Origin: an uncultured Bacillota bacterium
GTDB taxonomy: Bacteria; Bacillota; Clostridia; Peptostreptococcales; Anaerovoracaceae
Direction of reading: 5' to 3'
DNA length: 64,000 bases
NCBI GenBank assembly: GCA_949284065.1
Contig: CASDUO010000001.1
Location: 27,214-91,213, forward strand
Part shown: piece by piece, positions 53,568-63,123 of the stretch
Numbering within the stretch: the first letter of the stretch is position 1
How the letters are laid out: every line of letters begins with the position of its first letter
Program-made: the position numbers and the translations under genes
Notes under the pieces: generated by a model
Database searches by the model: none
What the model was told of the DNA's origin: nothing
What the model saw: the letters and a program-made list of their open reading frames with translations, nothing else

Positions 53568-53644
53568 TGGCGATCCGGATCGGGCTCGAACCGACGACCT
53601 CCAGCGTGACAGGCTGGCATTCTAACCAACTGAACTACCGGACC
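53568..53644 (-). tRNA. tRNA-Asp (GTC)
   Basis: Acceptor GGTCCGG with CCGGATC (one G-U pair), anticodon GTC in loop CTGTCAC, CCA encoded. Confidence 0.97.
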
Positions 53645-53697
53645 ATCTCATTTGCCCCTCGTAGCTCTCGGGACTCAAATGCGTCTTTTCCATTTGC

Positions 53698-53773
53698 TGG
53701 TGGGCGCTACAGGGCTCGAACCTGTGACCCCCTGCTTGTAAGGCAGGTGCTCTCCCAGCTGAGCTAAGCGCCC
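53698..53773 (-). tRNA. tRNA-Val (TAC)
   Basis: Acceptor GGGCGCT/AGCGCCC, anticodon TAC in loop CTTACAA, CCA encoded. First gene of the operon. Confidence 0.97.
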
Positions 53774-53810
53774 TCAAAAATAGACAATCGAATGTCTGAC
53801 ACAGTTATTA

Positions 53811-53839
53811 AATATACAGTACTTATTCCCGGGTGTCAA
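53811..53839 (-). promoter_or_regulatory. Promoter of the 15-gene tRNA operon
   Basis: Minus-strand TTGACA and TATATT separated by 17 bp, about 40 bp ahead of tRNA-Val. It lies in the gap behind yigZ. Confidence 0.75.
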
Positions 53840-53889
53840 GTGGTTTTCCCGGTTTTTCTGTCGGTTTTTTTGTGTTTTCCACCCTTCTC

Positions 53890-54507
53890 TCAATAAGCCT
53901 TTTCTTCCTCTGACAGCACTTTCCCCCGGCCGCATGTCAGATCTCCCAGCAGTTCCCTTATGCTCTCCTTTTCTTCCGTTCCCGCTGCGATGGTGACCTT
54001 TACATCTTCCCCGTACTCTACCTCCTCGATGGTGAAGTTCTTCGTCCTTTCCAGATTCTGCAGTTTCGGCAAAAAATTGTAGGCCATACTGTATCTGACC
54101 ACGTACATCTCCCTCACTTCTTTTATGCCGGCGGCTTTCAGAGTCTTTGCAGCTGTCTCCGTATAGGCCCTGACAAGGCCTCCCGTTCCCAGCTTTATGC
54201 CGCCGAAATACCTGGTCACTACCAGGACCACATTCGTTATCCCCTCTTTTTCCAGCATCTGCACCATGGGCATGCCTGACGTGCCCGACGGTTCTCCGTC
54301 ATCGCTTGCCCATTTCAGTTCCTGTTTCTCCCCTATGAGGAAACAGGGCACATTGTGAGTCGCACTTTTATGTTCTTCCCTTACGGATCTTATGAATCTG
54401 TCCGCTTCCTCTTTCGAATCGGCTCGTGCTATATGCCCTATGAATCTCGATCTCGATATAATCACTTCCGCCGTAGCCTCAGATGCTACGGTCCTGTACA
54501 GTATCAT
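53890..54507 (-). CDS. yigZ: YigZ/IMPACT family protein
   Basis: A 205-residue protein of the conserved YigZ/UPF0029 family. The N-terminal domain carries the family core (SRFIGHIARADSKEEAD, SDDGEPSGTSGMPM, VVVTRYFGGIKLGTGGLVRAY). The C-terminal half is a ferredoxin-like domain (VRYSMAYNFLPKLQN). The molecular role is not firmly known; eukaryotic IMPACT binds GCN1. GGAGGG lies ahead of the ATG. It ends about 50 bp before the tRNA promoter. Confidence 0.92.
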   Translation of the reverse strand: MILYRTVASEATAEVIISRSRFIGHIARADSKEEADRFIRSVREEHKSATHNVPCFLIGEKQELKWASDDGEPSGTSGMPMVQMLEKEGITNVVLVVTRYFGGIKLGTGGLVRAYTETAAKTLKAAGIKEVREMYVVRYSMAYNFLPKLQNLERTKNFTIEEVEYGEDVKVTIAAGTEEKESIRELLGDLTCGRGKVLSEEEKAY

Positions 54508-54556
54508 ATTCCCTCCACTTCGTGTCCGCCTTTTCGCACCATTTCTCCGGACTCGT

Positions 54557-54583
54557 TAAAAGGCGGCCCGACGACCGCCTTTT
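54557..54583 (-). terminator. Terminator after codY
   Basis: AAAAGGCGG pairs with CCGCCTTTT around a short loop. The flanking A and T tracts make it usable on both strands. It lies about 20 bp after the codY stop. Confidence 0.8.
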
Positions 54584-54604
54584 GAACATCCTTATGTGGT
54601 CCGT

Positions 54605-55378
54605 CTACTCCGTCTTTTTCAGCTCGCCGAGGAATTTGTCATTGAGTACCTTGATGTGAGTCCCCTTCATCCCAAGGGACTTGGACTCTATTATACCGGC
54701 GCTTTCCAGTTTTCGAAGAGCATTCACTATTACCGATCTGGTGATCCTGGACTTATCAGCCACCTTGCTTGCCACAAGTATCCCTTCCTCGCCGTCAAGT
54801 TCCTCAAAAATCTTTATGACGGCTTCGTTTTCCGAATAGGAGAGGGTCCCTATGGCCATTTTTACCATCTCTTCATTCCTTTTCTCTTCTTCTTCTTCCA
54901 AAACCTTCCTTCGCTCTATCTCTATGCCCACAGCTGTGGCCCCCACCTCAGCCAAAACAAGATCCTCTTCTTCATATGCTTTTTCGTCTCTGGCTAATAT
55001 CAATGTCCCCCATCTCTTCCCCCCTCCGGTTATGGGGATTATAGTATGATATTTGCCCTTGCTCTCATGATCTCTTACAAATATCTTGAGAACGTCATCG
55101 CCTCTCAGATTGGCGATAGTGTTCTCCACTCCCATAAGATTTTCATTGTAATCATCGGCAAACCTTTCGAAACCCTTGGCATCTTCAATAGTCGCACTGT
55201 CTTCGATCTTCGTGTAATACACTCCGAGTATCATTCCCTCGGTATCTGCGATATACACATTGGATGCTGTGAGCTCGCTCAGGATACCGCAAAGGTCATC
55301 GAATGAAAATCCTCCCTTGGGTGACTCCTGCAATATCCAGTTTACCTTTCTCACTTTGGACAAAATAGTGCTTTCCAT
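54605..55378 (-). CDS. codY: GTP- and branched-chain-amino-acid-sensing repressor CodY
   Basis: Global nutritional regulator of Firmicutes. The 257-residue protein has an N-terminal GAF domain that binds isoleucine/valine (about 1-150) and a C-terminal winged HTH (EGILVASKVADKSRITRSVIVNALRKLESAGIIESKSLGMKGTHI region). The ATG at 55378 has GAGGAAG ahead and gives MESTILSKVRKVNWILQ, the family start. It has its own promoter and terminator. The order hslV-hslU-codY is conserved in Firmicutes. Confidence 0.96.
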   Translation of the reverse strand: MESTILSKVRKVNWILQESPKGGFSFDDLCGILSELTASNVYIADTEGMILGVYYTKIEDSATIEDAKGFERFADDYNENLMGVENTIANLRGDDVLKIFVRDHESKGKYHTIIPITGGGKRWGTLILARDEKAYEEEDLVLAEVGATAVGIEIERRKVLEEEEEKRNEEMVKMAIGTLSYSENEAVIKIFEELDGEEGILVASKVADKSRITRSVIVNALRKLESAGIIESKSLGMKGTHIKVLNDKFLGELKKTE

Positions 55379-55454
55379 ACTTCCTCGCTTTCTTTTTCTT
55401 AGTTCAAATTCTACAGTTGTTAGCATTCTCTTTGCTTTGCACTCTTCACGGGAG

Positions 55455-55482
55455 ATTATACCATTATATTGTGCTGTTTCAA
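55455..55482 (-). promoter_or_regulatory. Sigma-A promoter of codY
   Basis: Minus-strand TTGAAA and TATAAT separated by 16 bp, about 75 bp ahead of the codY start. Confidence 0.65.
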
Positions 55483-55495
55483 GTGATTTATTTTG

Positions 55496-55510
55496 ATTTT
55501 TTTGAAAATT
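55496..55510 (-). promoter_or_regulatory. Candidate CodY box upstream of codY
   Basis: Minus-strand AATTTTCAAAAAAAT matches the consensus AATTTTCWGAAAATT at 13 of 15 positions. It lies 14 bp upstream of the -35 box, suggesting autoregulation. The surroundings are strongly AT-rich, which raises the chance of a spurious match. Confidence 0.45.
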
Positions 55511-55579
55511 TTCTCATCATGAAAAATTTCTGACATTCGTCAGGGTGAACGGCTGTGCCCTCAACGACAGGAACCACCT

Positions 55580-55618
55580 AAAAAGGCCCCCCTCATCTCT
55601 CTTTTCGGGCGGCCTTTT
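55580..55618 (-). terminator. Terminator after hslU
   Basis: Minus-strand AAAAGGCC pairs with GGCCTTTT and ends in a T tract. It lies about 25 bp after the hslU stop and separates it from codY. Confidence 0.75.
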
Positions 55619-55640
55619 CCGAGTCATCCACATGCGGTGA

Positions 55641-57104
55641 TCACAGTATGTATTTGTCCATATCCTCAGGGTGTATCTTTTCCATGAATTTTTCCTGGAC
55701 ATAAGCCCTGTCTATGACTATTTCATCCTTATCCATATCGGGTATATTGAATGAAATATCCTCGAGCAGTTTTTCCAATATGGTGTGGAGCCTTCGCGCC
55801 CCGATGTTTTCGGTCTGCTCGTTCATGAGGAAGGCCATGCTCGCGATCTCTTCTATGGCGTCATCCGTGAACTCGACTTTCGCCCCTTCCGTTTCGAGCA
55901 GCGCCTTGTGCTGTTTGATCAGAGCGTTTTCCGGCACGGTCAATATACGCAGAAAAGCCTCTTCGGTAAGGTTTTCCAACTCTACCCTGATGGGGAACCT
56001 TCCCTGCAGTTCCGGTATGAGATCTGTGGGCTTGGCTGTGTGGAAGGCTCCCGCTCCTATAAAAAGTATATGGTCGGTCTTCACCGGACCGTGCTTGGTG
56101 TTGACCACACTGCCCTCCACGATAGGGAGTATATCCCTCTGCACTCCTTCTCTTGAAACGTCCGCTCCTGATCTGTATCCCTCTCCTGCAGCGATCTTGT
56201 CTATCTCATCTATAAAGATTATGCCGTTTTGTTCGGCGTTTTCCAAAGCCTCGTCCTCTACCTGATCCATGTCTATGAGGTTTTGCGCCTCTTCCTCTCT
56301 CAGGATCTTTTTCGCGTCCTTTACGGTCACTTTTTTGTTCTTTTTCTTTTTCGGCATATCATTGCCGAATATGTTGCCTATGGAAATGCCCATGCCTTCC
56401 CCGCCGGCAACATCCAGCTGATTGGTTTTCGGAGACTCTGTCACCTGGATCTCTATATACTGCTCATCGAGGAGTCCGTCTCTGAGCTGGCTCCTTATCT
56501 GCTCTCTGGTCAGAGCGTTCTCATCTCTGAATTTCTTTGTCTCCTCTTCTTCCTTTTTTGCCTGCTGCTCCTCATACTGAGCCTTCTGGCTCTTGTACCC
56601 GGCATTGTCCATGATGAAGTCGAAGGGTCCGCTCTGAGTTCCCGTTCCGGCAGATGCCTTCCTGCCTCCGGGTATTATGGCATCGATGATCTTTTCCTCA
56701 GCTATCTGATCTGCCACTACATATTTTTCTTCAAGTCTCTTCTGCTTGGTTATCCTTATAGAGGCTTCTACCAGATCTCTTATCATGGTTTCCACGTCTC
56801 TGCCCACATAACCGACTTCTGTGAATTTCGTCGCCTCCACCTTTACGAAAGGGGCGTCGTTGAGTTTTGCCAGTCTCCTGGCGATCTCAGTCTTTCCCAC
56901 TCCGGTGGGCCCCATCATGAGAATGTTTTTAGGGGTTATCTCCTCTCTCATTTCCTCAGGGAGGAGGCTCCTCCTGTATCGGTTGCGCAGAGCCACAGCC
57001 ACAGATTTTTTGGCCTCGTCCTGACCGATTATATATTTATCCAGCGCCTCCACTATCTCTCTCGGAGTCATGCTGTAAAGTTTTTTCTCGGCAAGTTTTT
57101 CCAT
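55641..57104 (-). CDS. hslU: HslU (ClpY) ATPase of the HslUV protease
   Basis: AAA+ unfoldase that feeds HslV. The 487-residue protein has the N-terminal [20 protein letters not shown], Walker [16 protein letters not shown], the GYVGRDVE pore loop, Walker [13 protein letters not shown] and the C-terminal tail [14 protein letters not shown] that docks into HslV. It follows hslV by 3 bp. GGAGG lies ahead of the ATG. Confidence 0.97.
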   Translation of the reverse strand: MEKLAEKKLYSMTPREIVEALDKYIIGQDEAKKSVAVALRNRYRRSLLPEEMREEITPKNILMMGPTGVGKTEIARRLAKLNDAPFVKVEATKFTEVGYVGRDVETMIRDLVEASIRITKQKRLEEKYVVADQIAEEKIIDAIIPGGRKASAGTGTQSGPFDFIMDNAGYKSQKAQYEEQQAKKEEEETKKFRDENALTREQIRSQLRDGLLDEQYIEIQVTESPKTNQLDVAGGEGMGISIGNIFGNDMPKKKKNKKVTVKDAKKILREEEAQNLIDMDQVEDEALENAEQNGIIFIDEIDKIAAGEGYRSGADVSREGVQRDILPIVEGSVVNTKHGPVKTDHILFIGAGAFHTAKPTDLIPELQGRFPIRVELENLTEEAFLRILTVPENALIKQHKALLETEGAKVEFTDDAIEEIASMAFLMNEQTENIGARRLHTILEKLLEDISFNIPDMDKDEIVIDRAYVQEKFMEKIHPEDMDKYIL

Positions 57105-57107
57105 TGT

Positions 57108-57662
57108 TTACGCCTCCTCTTTTTCCAATGTTTCGATGGAGATGTTTGAATTGGTATACACACATATGGATGCGGCTATCTGGAGAGATTTCTCGACGAT
57201 CTCCCTGGCTCCCATATCGGTGTTGTTGAACAGCGCGTTCGCTGCCGCATAGGCATAGTTGCCTCCGGAACCTATCGCCACAAAATCCTGATCCGGCTCT
57301 ATGACTTCGCCTGTTCCGGAAATGATGAGCATGGCTTCCCTGTCGGCTACTATCATAAGGGCCTCCAGGTTCCTCATGGCTTTGTCCATCCTCCAGAGCT
57401 GGGCCAGAGCCACCGCCGCTCTCTTAAGGTTCCCGCCGTGTTCCTCCAGTTTCTTTTCGAATTTTTCTCTCAGGGAAAAAGCATCGGCCACCGATCCGGC
57501 AAATCCCACCAGAACGCTGTTCCTGTATATTTTTTCCACCTTTTTCGCTCCCGCCTTCATTATGGCGGTTTCTCCCATGGTGACCTGTCCGTCACCGCCT
57601 ATACATATGTCATCCTTCCCTCTTCTGACCGCGCATATTGTAGTTGCACGAAATTCTACCAT
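57108..57662 (-). CDS. hslV: HslV (ClpQ) peptidase subunit
   Basis: Threonine protease of the proteasome family, 184 residues. The sequence MVEFRATTICAVRRG shows the catalytic Thr at residue 7 after a 6-residue propeptide; the GDGQVTMG motif and the C-terminal NISIETLEKEEA follow. It is a Thr enzyme, unlike the Ser-type ClpQ of Bacillus subtilis. GGAGGTG lies ahead of the ATG. Confidence 0.96.
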   Translation of the reverse strand: MVEFRATTICAVRRGKDDICIGGDGQVTMGETAIMKAGAKKVEKIYRNSVLVGFAGSVADAFSLREKFEKKLEEHGGNLKRAAVALAQLWRMDKAMRNLEALMIVADREAMLIISGTGEVIEPDQDFVAIGSGGNYAYAAANALFNNTDMGAREIVEKSLQIAASICVYTNSNISIETLEKEEA

Positions 57663-57723
57663 AGTTTTGACACCTCCGTATCATGTTTCGATCCAGTTTC
57701 CTTTTCATACGCTTACGACGGTT

Positions 57724-59925
57724 TTACCCGGCCGGATCCACATCCTTATCGGTATTATCGATCTCCTCCCTGTATCCGCATTGGCTGTTGGAGCATTCCA
57801 GAAGGCCTTTCTTGCCTTTTTTCTGCACCAGCAACGATCCGCATTCAGGACATTTCTTATCCACAGGTCTGTCCCAAAAAGACTGGTCACATTCGGGATA
57901 TCCGCTGCATCCGTAAAATATCCTCCCCTTTTTGCTTCGCCTTTCCACTATATCTTTACCGCATGCCGGACATTTGACACCGATGGACTTGACGATGGGC
58001 CGGGTGTTTTTACAGTCGGGATAGCCTTTGCAAGCGAGAAAATCGCCGTATCTGCCGTGCTTTATGACCATATTCCTGCCACAGAGCTCGCATATCTCGT
58101 CCGTTTCTTCGTCCTCCACCTTCATCTTCTCTATATGAGTGTCGGCATACTCCAATTCTTTTTCAAAAGGTCCGTAGAAGTCGGCTATTATCTTTCTCCA
58201 ATCTATCCCCTGGCTTTCCACCCGGTCGAGCTTGTCCTCCATATCTGCCGTAAATCCGATATCCACGATCTCCTTGAAATATTCTTCCATCATCTCATTG
58301 ACAGTGGACCCGAGGTCTGTAGGCACCAGAGACTTTTTGTCCTTCTCCACATATTTCCGTTCAGTCAAAGTCACGACGATGGGAGCATATGTGCTGGGCC
58401 TGCCTATATCCTTGTCTTCAAGCTCCTTTATAAGAGAAGCTTCCGTGAACCTGGCCGGAGGCTGAGTAAAATTCTGCTCTCCCGTCACGTCCCGGCATTC
58501 AGGACTGTCTCCTTCCTCTATGTGAGGCAGTATCCTGTCCTCCTCTTTTTTCGACGGAGAATAGACCTTCAGGAAACCTAAAAACTCCAACTTGGATCCG
58601 TTGGCTCTGAATGTGTAGTCTCCGTTCTTTATATCCACAGTCATTCCCGTGTACTGGGCCGGGCTCATCTGGCTGGCCACATATCGCGACCAGATCAGCT
58701 TATAGAGATTATACTGGTCTCTGCTTAAAGAATCCTTGACCAAGTCAGGGGTAAGATCTATGCGGGAGACCCTGATGGCCTCGTGTGCATCCTGGACATC
58801 TTTTTTCTTGTTGGAATATACGTTGTCCGAATAATATTCGGGACCCCATTGTTCCACTACATAATCCTTGGCCGCTCTCCTCGCCTCATCGGATATCCTG
58901 ACTGAATCGGTCCTTATATATGTGACCAGGCCTATGGTGCCCATACCCTTTATATCTACGCCTTCATATAACTGCTGGGCGATGAGCATGGTCTTCTTGG
59001 TGGAGAAATTCAGCTTGTTTGAAGCGTCCTGCTGGAGACTGCTGGTGGTGAAAGGGGGATAGGGCCTCCTCTGCCTCTTCTTTTCCTCTACATTTTCCAC
59101 ACGGAAAGTTTCCGCCTTCACATCGCCTATTATTTTCTCCGCCTGTTCCTCGCTGCCTACGCTTATCTTTTCTCCCTTATACTGTATCAGCTTCGCTTCA
59201 TAGTCCTTTTCTCCTTTGAGCAATGCTGTTATAGTCCAATATTCCTCAGGAACGAAATTCCTTATCTCTTCTTCTCTCAAGCATATGAGCTTCAAAGCTG
59301 CCGATTGCACCCGGCCTGCACTGAGGCCCCATCTGATCTTGCGCCACAACAGGGGACTTATCTGATATCCCACCAGTCTGTCCAGCACTCTCCTGGCCTG
59401 CTGCGCATCCACCAGGTTCAGATCCAGCTTCCGGGGATGCTTTATTGCCTCCCTTATGGTGTCTTTGGTTATCTCGTTGAATTCCACCCTGCACTCTTCC
59501 TCGCCGTCCATGCCCAACAGATGAGCCAGATGCCAGGATATGGCCTCTCCTTCTCTGTCCGGGTCCGTGGCGAGAAAGACTTTGTCTGCTTTTTTAGCCT
59601 CTTTTTTGAGTTCCTTTATTATCTCTCCCTTGCCCCTTATGTTGATATACTGAGGCTCGAAGTTGTTCTCTATATCTATGCCCATCCGGCTTTTTGGAAG
59701 ATCGCGGACATGCCCAACAGAAGCCATCACCTTGTATTTGCTGCCCAAAAACTTGCCTATGGTCTTGGCTTTGGAAGGGGATTCCACTATGACGAGATTC
59801 TTCGCGGCGGCCCCTTTGGCCGATTTTTTTCCTGTTCCCCCTGCAGATTTCCGCGTGGTCTTTTTATTCTTTTTATCTGCCGATTCCTTGACTATATCCT
59901 TATCCGCTCTATCCTGACCGGTCAT
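57724..59925 (-). CDS. topA: DNA topoisomerase I
   Basis: Relaxes negative supercoils. The 733-residue type IA enzyme has a Lys-rich N-terminal extension (about 45 residues), the TOPRIM domain (NLVIVESPSKAKTIGKFLG, DPDREGEAI), the catalytic Tyr in GLVTYIRTDSVRIS, and three C-terminal zinc ribbons starting CELCGRNM, CPACGKDI and CPECGSLL. A 66-bp piece of it (59175-59240) recurs in broken form at 63776-63840. It follows dprA and precedes hslV. Confidence 0.97.
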   Translation of the reverse strand: MTGQDRADKDIVKESADKKNKKTTRKSAGGTGKKSAKGAAAKNLVIVESPSKAKTIGKFLGSKYKVMASVGHVRDLPKSRMGIDIENNFEPQYINIRGKGEIIKELKKEAKKADKVFLATDPDREGEAISWHLAHLLGMDGEEECRVEFNEITKDTIREAIKHPRKLDLNLVDAQQARRVLDRLVGYQISPLLWRKIRWGLSAGRVQSAALKLICLREEEIRNFVPEEYWTITALLKGEKDYEAKLIQYKGEKISVGSEEQAEKIIGDVKAETFRVENVEEKKRQRRPYPPFTTSSLQQDASNKLNFSTKKTMLIAQQLYEGVDIKGMGTIGLVTYIRTDSVRISDEARRAAKDYVVEQWGPEYYSDNVYSNKKKDVQDAHEAIRVSRIDLTPDLVKDSLSRDQYNLYKLIWSRYVASQMSPAQYTGMTVDIKNGDYTFRANGSKLEFLGFLKVYSPSKKEEDRILPHIEEGDSPECRDVTGEQNFTQPPARFTEASLIKELEDKDIGRPSTYAPIVVTLTERKYVEKDKKSLVPTDLGSTVNEMMEEYFKEIVDIGFTADMEDKLDRVESQGIDWRKIIADFYGPFEKELEYADTHIEKMKVEDEETDEICELCGRNMVIKHGRYGDFLACKGYPDCKNTRPIVKSIGVKCPACGKDIVERRSKKGRIFYGCSGYPECDQSFWDRPVDKKCPECGSLLVQKKGKKGLLECSNSQCGYREEIDNTDKDVDPAG

Positions 59926-60167
59926 CCTTATCTGTCCCTCCGTATGTAAATATCGTTACCGGGCCGTCCCATTTCCCGTCTTCCCTCGATGTCATCTGTG
60001 CTGCACACCCGTTTCAAAAGAAGATTATACTTCAAAATAATTATTTTGCAAGGAAAAGAAAAGAGCCCCGCTTCCGGACCCCCGTCTCTGATTTCTCCGG
60101 ATAAGAGGAGTTATCTATACTTTCCGCCTGTTTTTCGCCTCATGATGGACGGCCTTGCCGCAGACCC

Positions 60168-61016
60168 TCAAACAGATATGAAAACCCTTCCCAGCCCGGT
60201 GAATACGATGCCTTTCATCTCCATGAGAGTGACCAGCACATTGACTTTTTCCGCAGGCTCCAAGAGCATATCGCATATTTCGTCTATAGTCATCTCTCCG
60301 TGTTTCCTCAAAAGTCCATAGAGCTCCATCTCATCTTCACCGAGGCTTTGCGATCCGGTCTCTTCTGCTTTCGACCCTATTTTCATGTCCCACAATATAT
60401 CATCGACCGTTACGAGGGGAAGGGCCCCGTCCTTTATGAGCCTGTTCGTCCCTGCACTTGACAGTGAATTGATATTGCCCGGCACCGCATATACATCTCT
60501 GCCCTGCTCCGCTGCCGATTCCGCCGTTATGAGGGAGCCGCTGCTCATGCCTGCTTCCACTACGACCACCGCTTCCGATATACCGCTTATGATCCTGTTC
60601 CTCAAAGGGAAATGATAGGGCCTGGGCTCCGTGCCCGGCCTGAACTGACTGATTATGAGCCCTTCTCTTTCGATCCGGTCCTTCAATTCTCTGTTCGTTT
60701 TCGGATAACATATGTCCGGACCGCAGCCCAGCACCGCTATGGTCCTTCCCCCTGCCTCCAGAGCGCCGCGATGAGCCTCGGCATCTATGCCCTCAGCCAT
60801 ACCGCTCACTACTGTGACACCGCTCTCTGCCAGTCTCTTTCCCAGCCGGAACGCCACATTGCGTCCATAAGGCGTAGCCTTCCTCGATCCCACTACGGCC
60901 ACGCATCTTTCCGAAAGGCAAGACAGTTCGCCTATGCAGTAGAGCGTTTCGGGAGGCGAGGATATCTTTCTCAGGAGCTCCGGATACTGTTCCCGGTCCA
61001 TATGTACTTTTTCCAT
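60168..61016 (-). CDS. dprA: DNA-processing protein DprA
   Basis: Protects incoming single-stranded DNA and loads RecA during transformation. The 282-residue protein has the Rossmann-like motif VAVVGSRKATPYGR, VSGMAEGIDAEAHRGAL, VLGCGPDICYP and GSLITAESAAEQGRDVYAVPG. A winged-helix-like C-terminus follows (about 220-282). The ATG at 61016 is chosen because AGGGG lies 7 nt ahead; the frame is open to 61049. Its place between yifB and topA is conserved. Confidence 0.93.
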   Translation of the reverse strand: MEKVHMDREQYPELLRKISSPPETLYCIGELSCLSERCVAVVGSRKATPYGRNVAFRLGKRLAESGVTVVSGMAEGIDAEAHRGALEAGGRTIAVLGCGPDICYPKTNRELKDRIEREGLIISQFRPGTEPRPYHFPLRNRIISGISEAVVVVEAGMSSGSLITAESAAEQGRDVYAVPGNINSLSSAGTNRLIKDGALPLVTVDDILWDMKIGSKAEETGSQSLGEDEMELYGLLRKHGEMTIDEICDMLLEPAEKVNVLVTLMEMKGIVFTGLGRVFISV

Positions 61017-61073
61017 GATATGTCCCCTTTCTGTCATGTCTTCCCTCATACTATCCGTCCTTATCCGGCACGG

Positions 61074-62627
61074 TCAGCGTTTCCTCTCGTACTCCTTCAA
61101 CATCCTGTACTGGAAGGCTTCCATGAGGTGTTCCACCCTTATCCCTTCCTCGCCCTCTATATCGGCTATAGTCCTTGCCACTTTCAGCATGCGGTGATAA
61201 CCTCGCAGGGAAAGAGGCGTCTTTTCATAGACATCTTTCATGAACCTCTCCCCCTTCCCGTCAAGAGCGCAATGCTCTTCCAGCAGTTTCCCGCTGAGCT
61301 GGCTGTTGAAATACAGCCGGCTGCCGGTGTATCTCCTTTCCTGTACAGCTCTCGCCCTCATGACGGCACTTTTCATCATCTCTGACGATGTCCCGCCGCG
61401 GCTCCCTATCTCTTCATACTTTACCGACCCCACTCTTATGTGCATATCTATCCTGTCGAGTATAGGGCCCGAAAACCTGCCTGCATAACTGGCTATCTCC
61501 CCCTGAGTACATGTGCATTTCCTTACGGGATCTCCCAGATAACCGCACTTGCACGGATTCGCCGCCGCTATGAGCACGACTCTGCTGGGGAACACCACCC
61601 TACCCGCTTTCCTTGCCACGGCGATCATACCCTCTTCCAGGGGTTCCCTTATGGAATCCAGCACTTTTTTATCGAACTCGGTGAACTCATCCAAAAACAG
61701 GACGCCGCAATGGGCAAGGGATATCTCGCCGGGAGCAGGCACCCTTCCTCCGCCTACGAGGGCCGGCACGGTTATGCTGTGGTGGGGCGCCCTGAAAGGC
61801 CTTTCTTCCACTATGCTTTTCCCCTCTGCCAAAAGCCCGGCGACGCTGTAAAGTTTCGTCACTTGGATCTTTTCATCATATGACATGGGAGGCATTATGG
61901 TAGGCATCCTGCGGGCCAGCATGGTCTTCCCGGAGCCGGGGGTCCCCACCATGAGGATCCCATGGCCTCCCGCCGCAGATATGACCATGGCTCTTTTTAT
62001 ATTCTCATGACCTTTTATGTCCTTGAAATCTTCCGGCTCCTCGATATCATTGCCCTCCGTCCCTTCTTTTCCCCCTTGGTTTTTCCTTCCGCCCTGTCCG
62101 GCCACGGCTCCTTCTTTTCCCTCTATGATCTCCGCTGCCTGTCTCAACGTCTTCACCGGAAATATGTTGCTTCCTTTTATAAGGTCCAGTTCCCCCATGT
62201 TGTCTTCAGGCACTATGATATTTTTCGCTCCCCTTTCCACCGCACACAGGACCAGAGGCAGCGCCCCTCTTATACCGGTGACTTCTCCGGCCAGAGTCAG
62301 TTCCCCGAACAACGCGCTGTCCCTCATTCCATCCGCCGGTCTCACCTGCTCTGCGGCCATGAGCACAGCAACGGCCATGGGCAGGTCATAATGACTGCCT
62401 TCCTTCCTCACATCAGCCGGTATGAGGTTCAATACTACTCTTTTCAAAGGATACTGGAACTCGCTGTTTTCCACAGCCGCCTTTATCCTTTCTATGGACT
62501 CCTTCACTGCCGCTCCGCCCAATCCCACTATATTCGAGGCGGGCAGGCCGCGGCTCACATCGGCTTCGACAGTCACCAGATATCCGTCTATGCCTCTCAA
62601 AGCCCCTGTGTTTACCTTGCTGTTCAT
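61074..62627 (-). CDS. YifB/ComM-family Mg-chelatase-like AAA+ ATPase
   Basis: A 517-residue protein with an N-terminal Lon-substrate-like S5 fold (1-170), the Mg-chelatase ATPase core (Walker A VGTPGSGKTMLARRM near 225-240; HCGVLFLDEFTEFD), and a C-terminal domain with a four-cysteine cluster (NPCKCGYLGDPVRKCTC). In proteobacteria ComM is a helicase for branch migration in transformation; in Firmicutes the role is not proved. It sits between yraN and dprA. Confidence 0.93.
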   Translation of the reverse strand: MNSKVNTGALRGIDGYLVTVEADVSRGLPASNIVGLGGAAVKESIERIKAAVENSEFQYPLKRVVLNLIPADVRKEGSHYDLPMAVAVLMAAEQVRPADGMRDSALFGELTLAGEVTGIRGALPLVLCAVERGAKNIIVPEDNMGELDLIKGSNIFPVKTLRQAAEIIEGKEGAVAGQGGRKNQGGKEGTEGNDIEEPEDFKDIKGHENIKRAMVISAAGGHGILMVGTPGSGKTMLARRMPTIMPPMSYDEKIQVTKLYSVAGLLAEGKSIVEERPFRAPHHSITVPALVGGGRVPAPGEISLAHCGVLFLDEFTEFDKKVLDSIREPLEEGMIAVARKAGRVVFPSRVVLIAAANPCKCGYLGDPVRKCTCTQGEIASYAGRFSGPILDRIDMHIRVGSVKYEEIGSRGGTSSEMMKSAVMRARAVQERRYTGSRLYFNSQLSGKLLEEHCALDGKGERFMKDVYEKTPLSLRGYHRMLKVARTIADIEGEEGIRVEHLMEAFQYRMLKEYERKR

Positions 62628-62665
62628 ATTTTCCCGTACCCTCCGGGTCCATATCCGTCCCTGGC

Positions 62666-62995
62666 TTAAAAAACATTTTTCAGATGATCTACATTTATGG
62701 ATATCACGTCAAAGCTTATATCCGCCTTTATATGAGGATTCTGCTGGAGGAAACAGCTCGCCGCTTTTCTGATATGACTTTGTTTTACCGAAGTGACAGC
62801 CTCGACCGGCTGTCCGTACCCCGATCCGTTCCTCGTTTTCACTTCCACAAAAGATATCATGCCCCTCCGCTTTGCGATTATGTCTATTTCGCCAAAAGGC
62901 GTATGGTAATTCATGGCTATTATCAAATATCCGGCTCTGGCGAGCTTTTCTGCAGCCATAAGCTCTCCCAGCCTCCCCGCTTCCACATTGTTCAT
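62666..62995 (-). CDS. yraN: YraN family (UPF0102) endonuclease-fold protein
   Basis: A small protein with a restriction-endonuclease-like fold. The pattern GRLGELMAAEKLARAGYLI, FGEIDIIAKRRGMISFVEVKTR (catalytic D/E-x-K) is clear. The ATG at 62995 is preferred because the promoter -10 box lies at 63049-63054, too near to the ATG at 63040 to leave a leader. About 109 residues. Role unknown; it is commonly beside rnhB or dprA-type genes. Confidence 0.88.
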   Translation of the reverse strand: MNNVEAGRLGELMAAEKLARAGYLIIAMNYHTPFGEIDIIAKRRGMISFVEVKTRNGSGYGQPVEAVTSVKQSHIRKAASCFLQQNPHIKADISFDVISINVDHLKNVF

Positions 62996-63048
62996 ATCTG
63001 TTTCGTATCGTTTTCTTTCATTATTTGTATTTTTTACCATTTTTTACC

Positions 63049-63077
63049 ATTATATCCCCTCTCTCCCCCATTGTCAA
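63049..63077 (-). promoter_or_regulatory. Promoter of yraN (partly inside repeat A)
   Basis: Minus-strand TTGACA and TATAAT separated by 17 bp. The -35 box lies within the repeated sequence and immediately follows the repeat's terminator. Confidence 0.65.
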
Positions 63078-63078
63078 G

Positions 63079-63099
63079 AAAAAGGAGCCTGACGGCTCT
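63079..63099 (-). terminator. Terminator inside repeat A
   Basis: Minus-strand AGAGCC and GGCTCC around a 4-nt loop, followed by TTTTT. It would end transcripts of the orphan membrane gene. Confidence 0.75.
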
Positions 63100-63123
63100 T
63101 TTCCCGGTCTTCCTCTTATGCAT

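Noticed and set aside
57662..57724. Missing trmFO/xerC between topA and hslV as a deletion
   Set aside because: Many Firmicutes lack one or both genes at this place; no scar is visible, so it is not reported as a finding.
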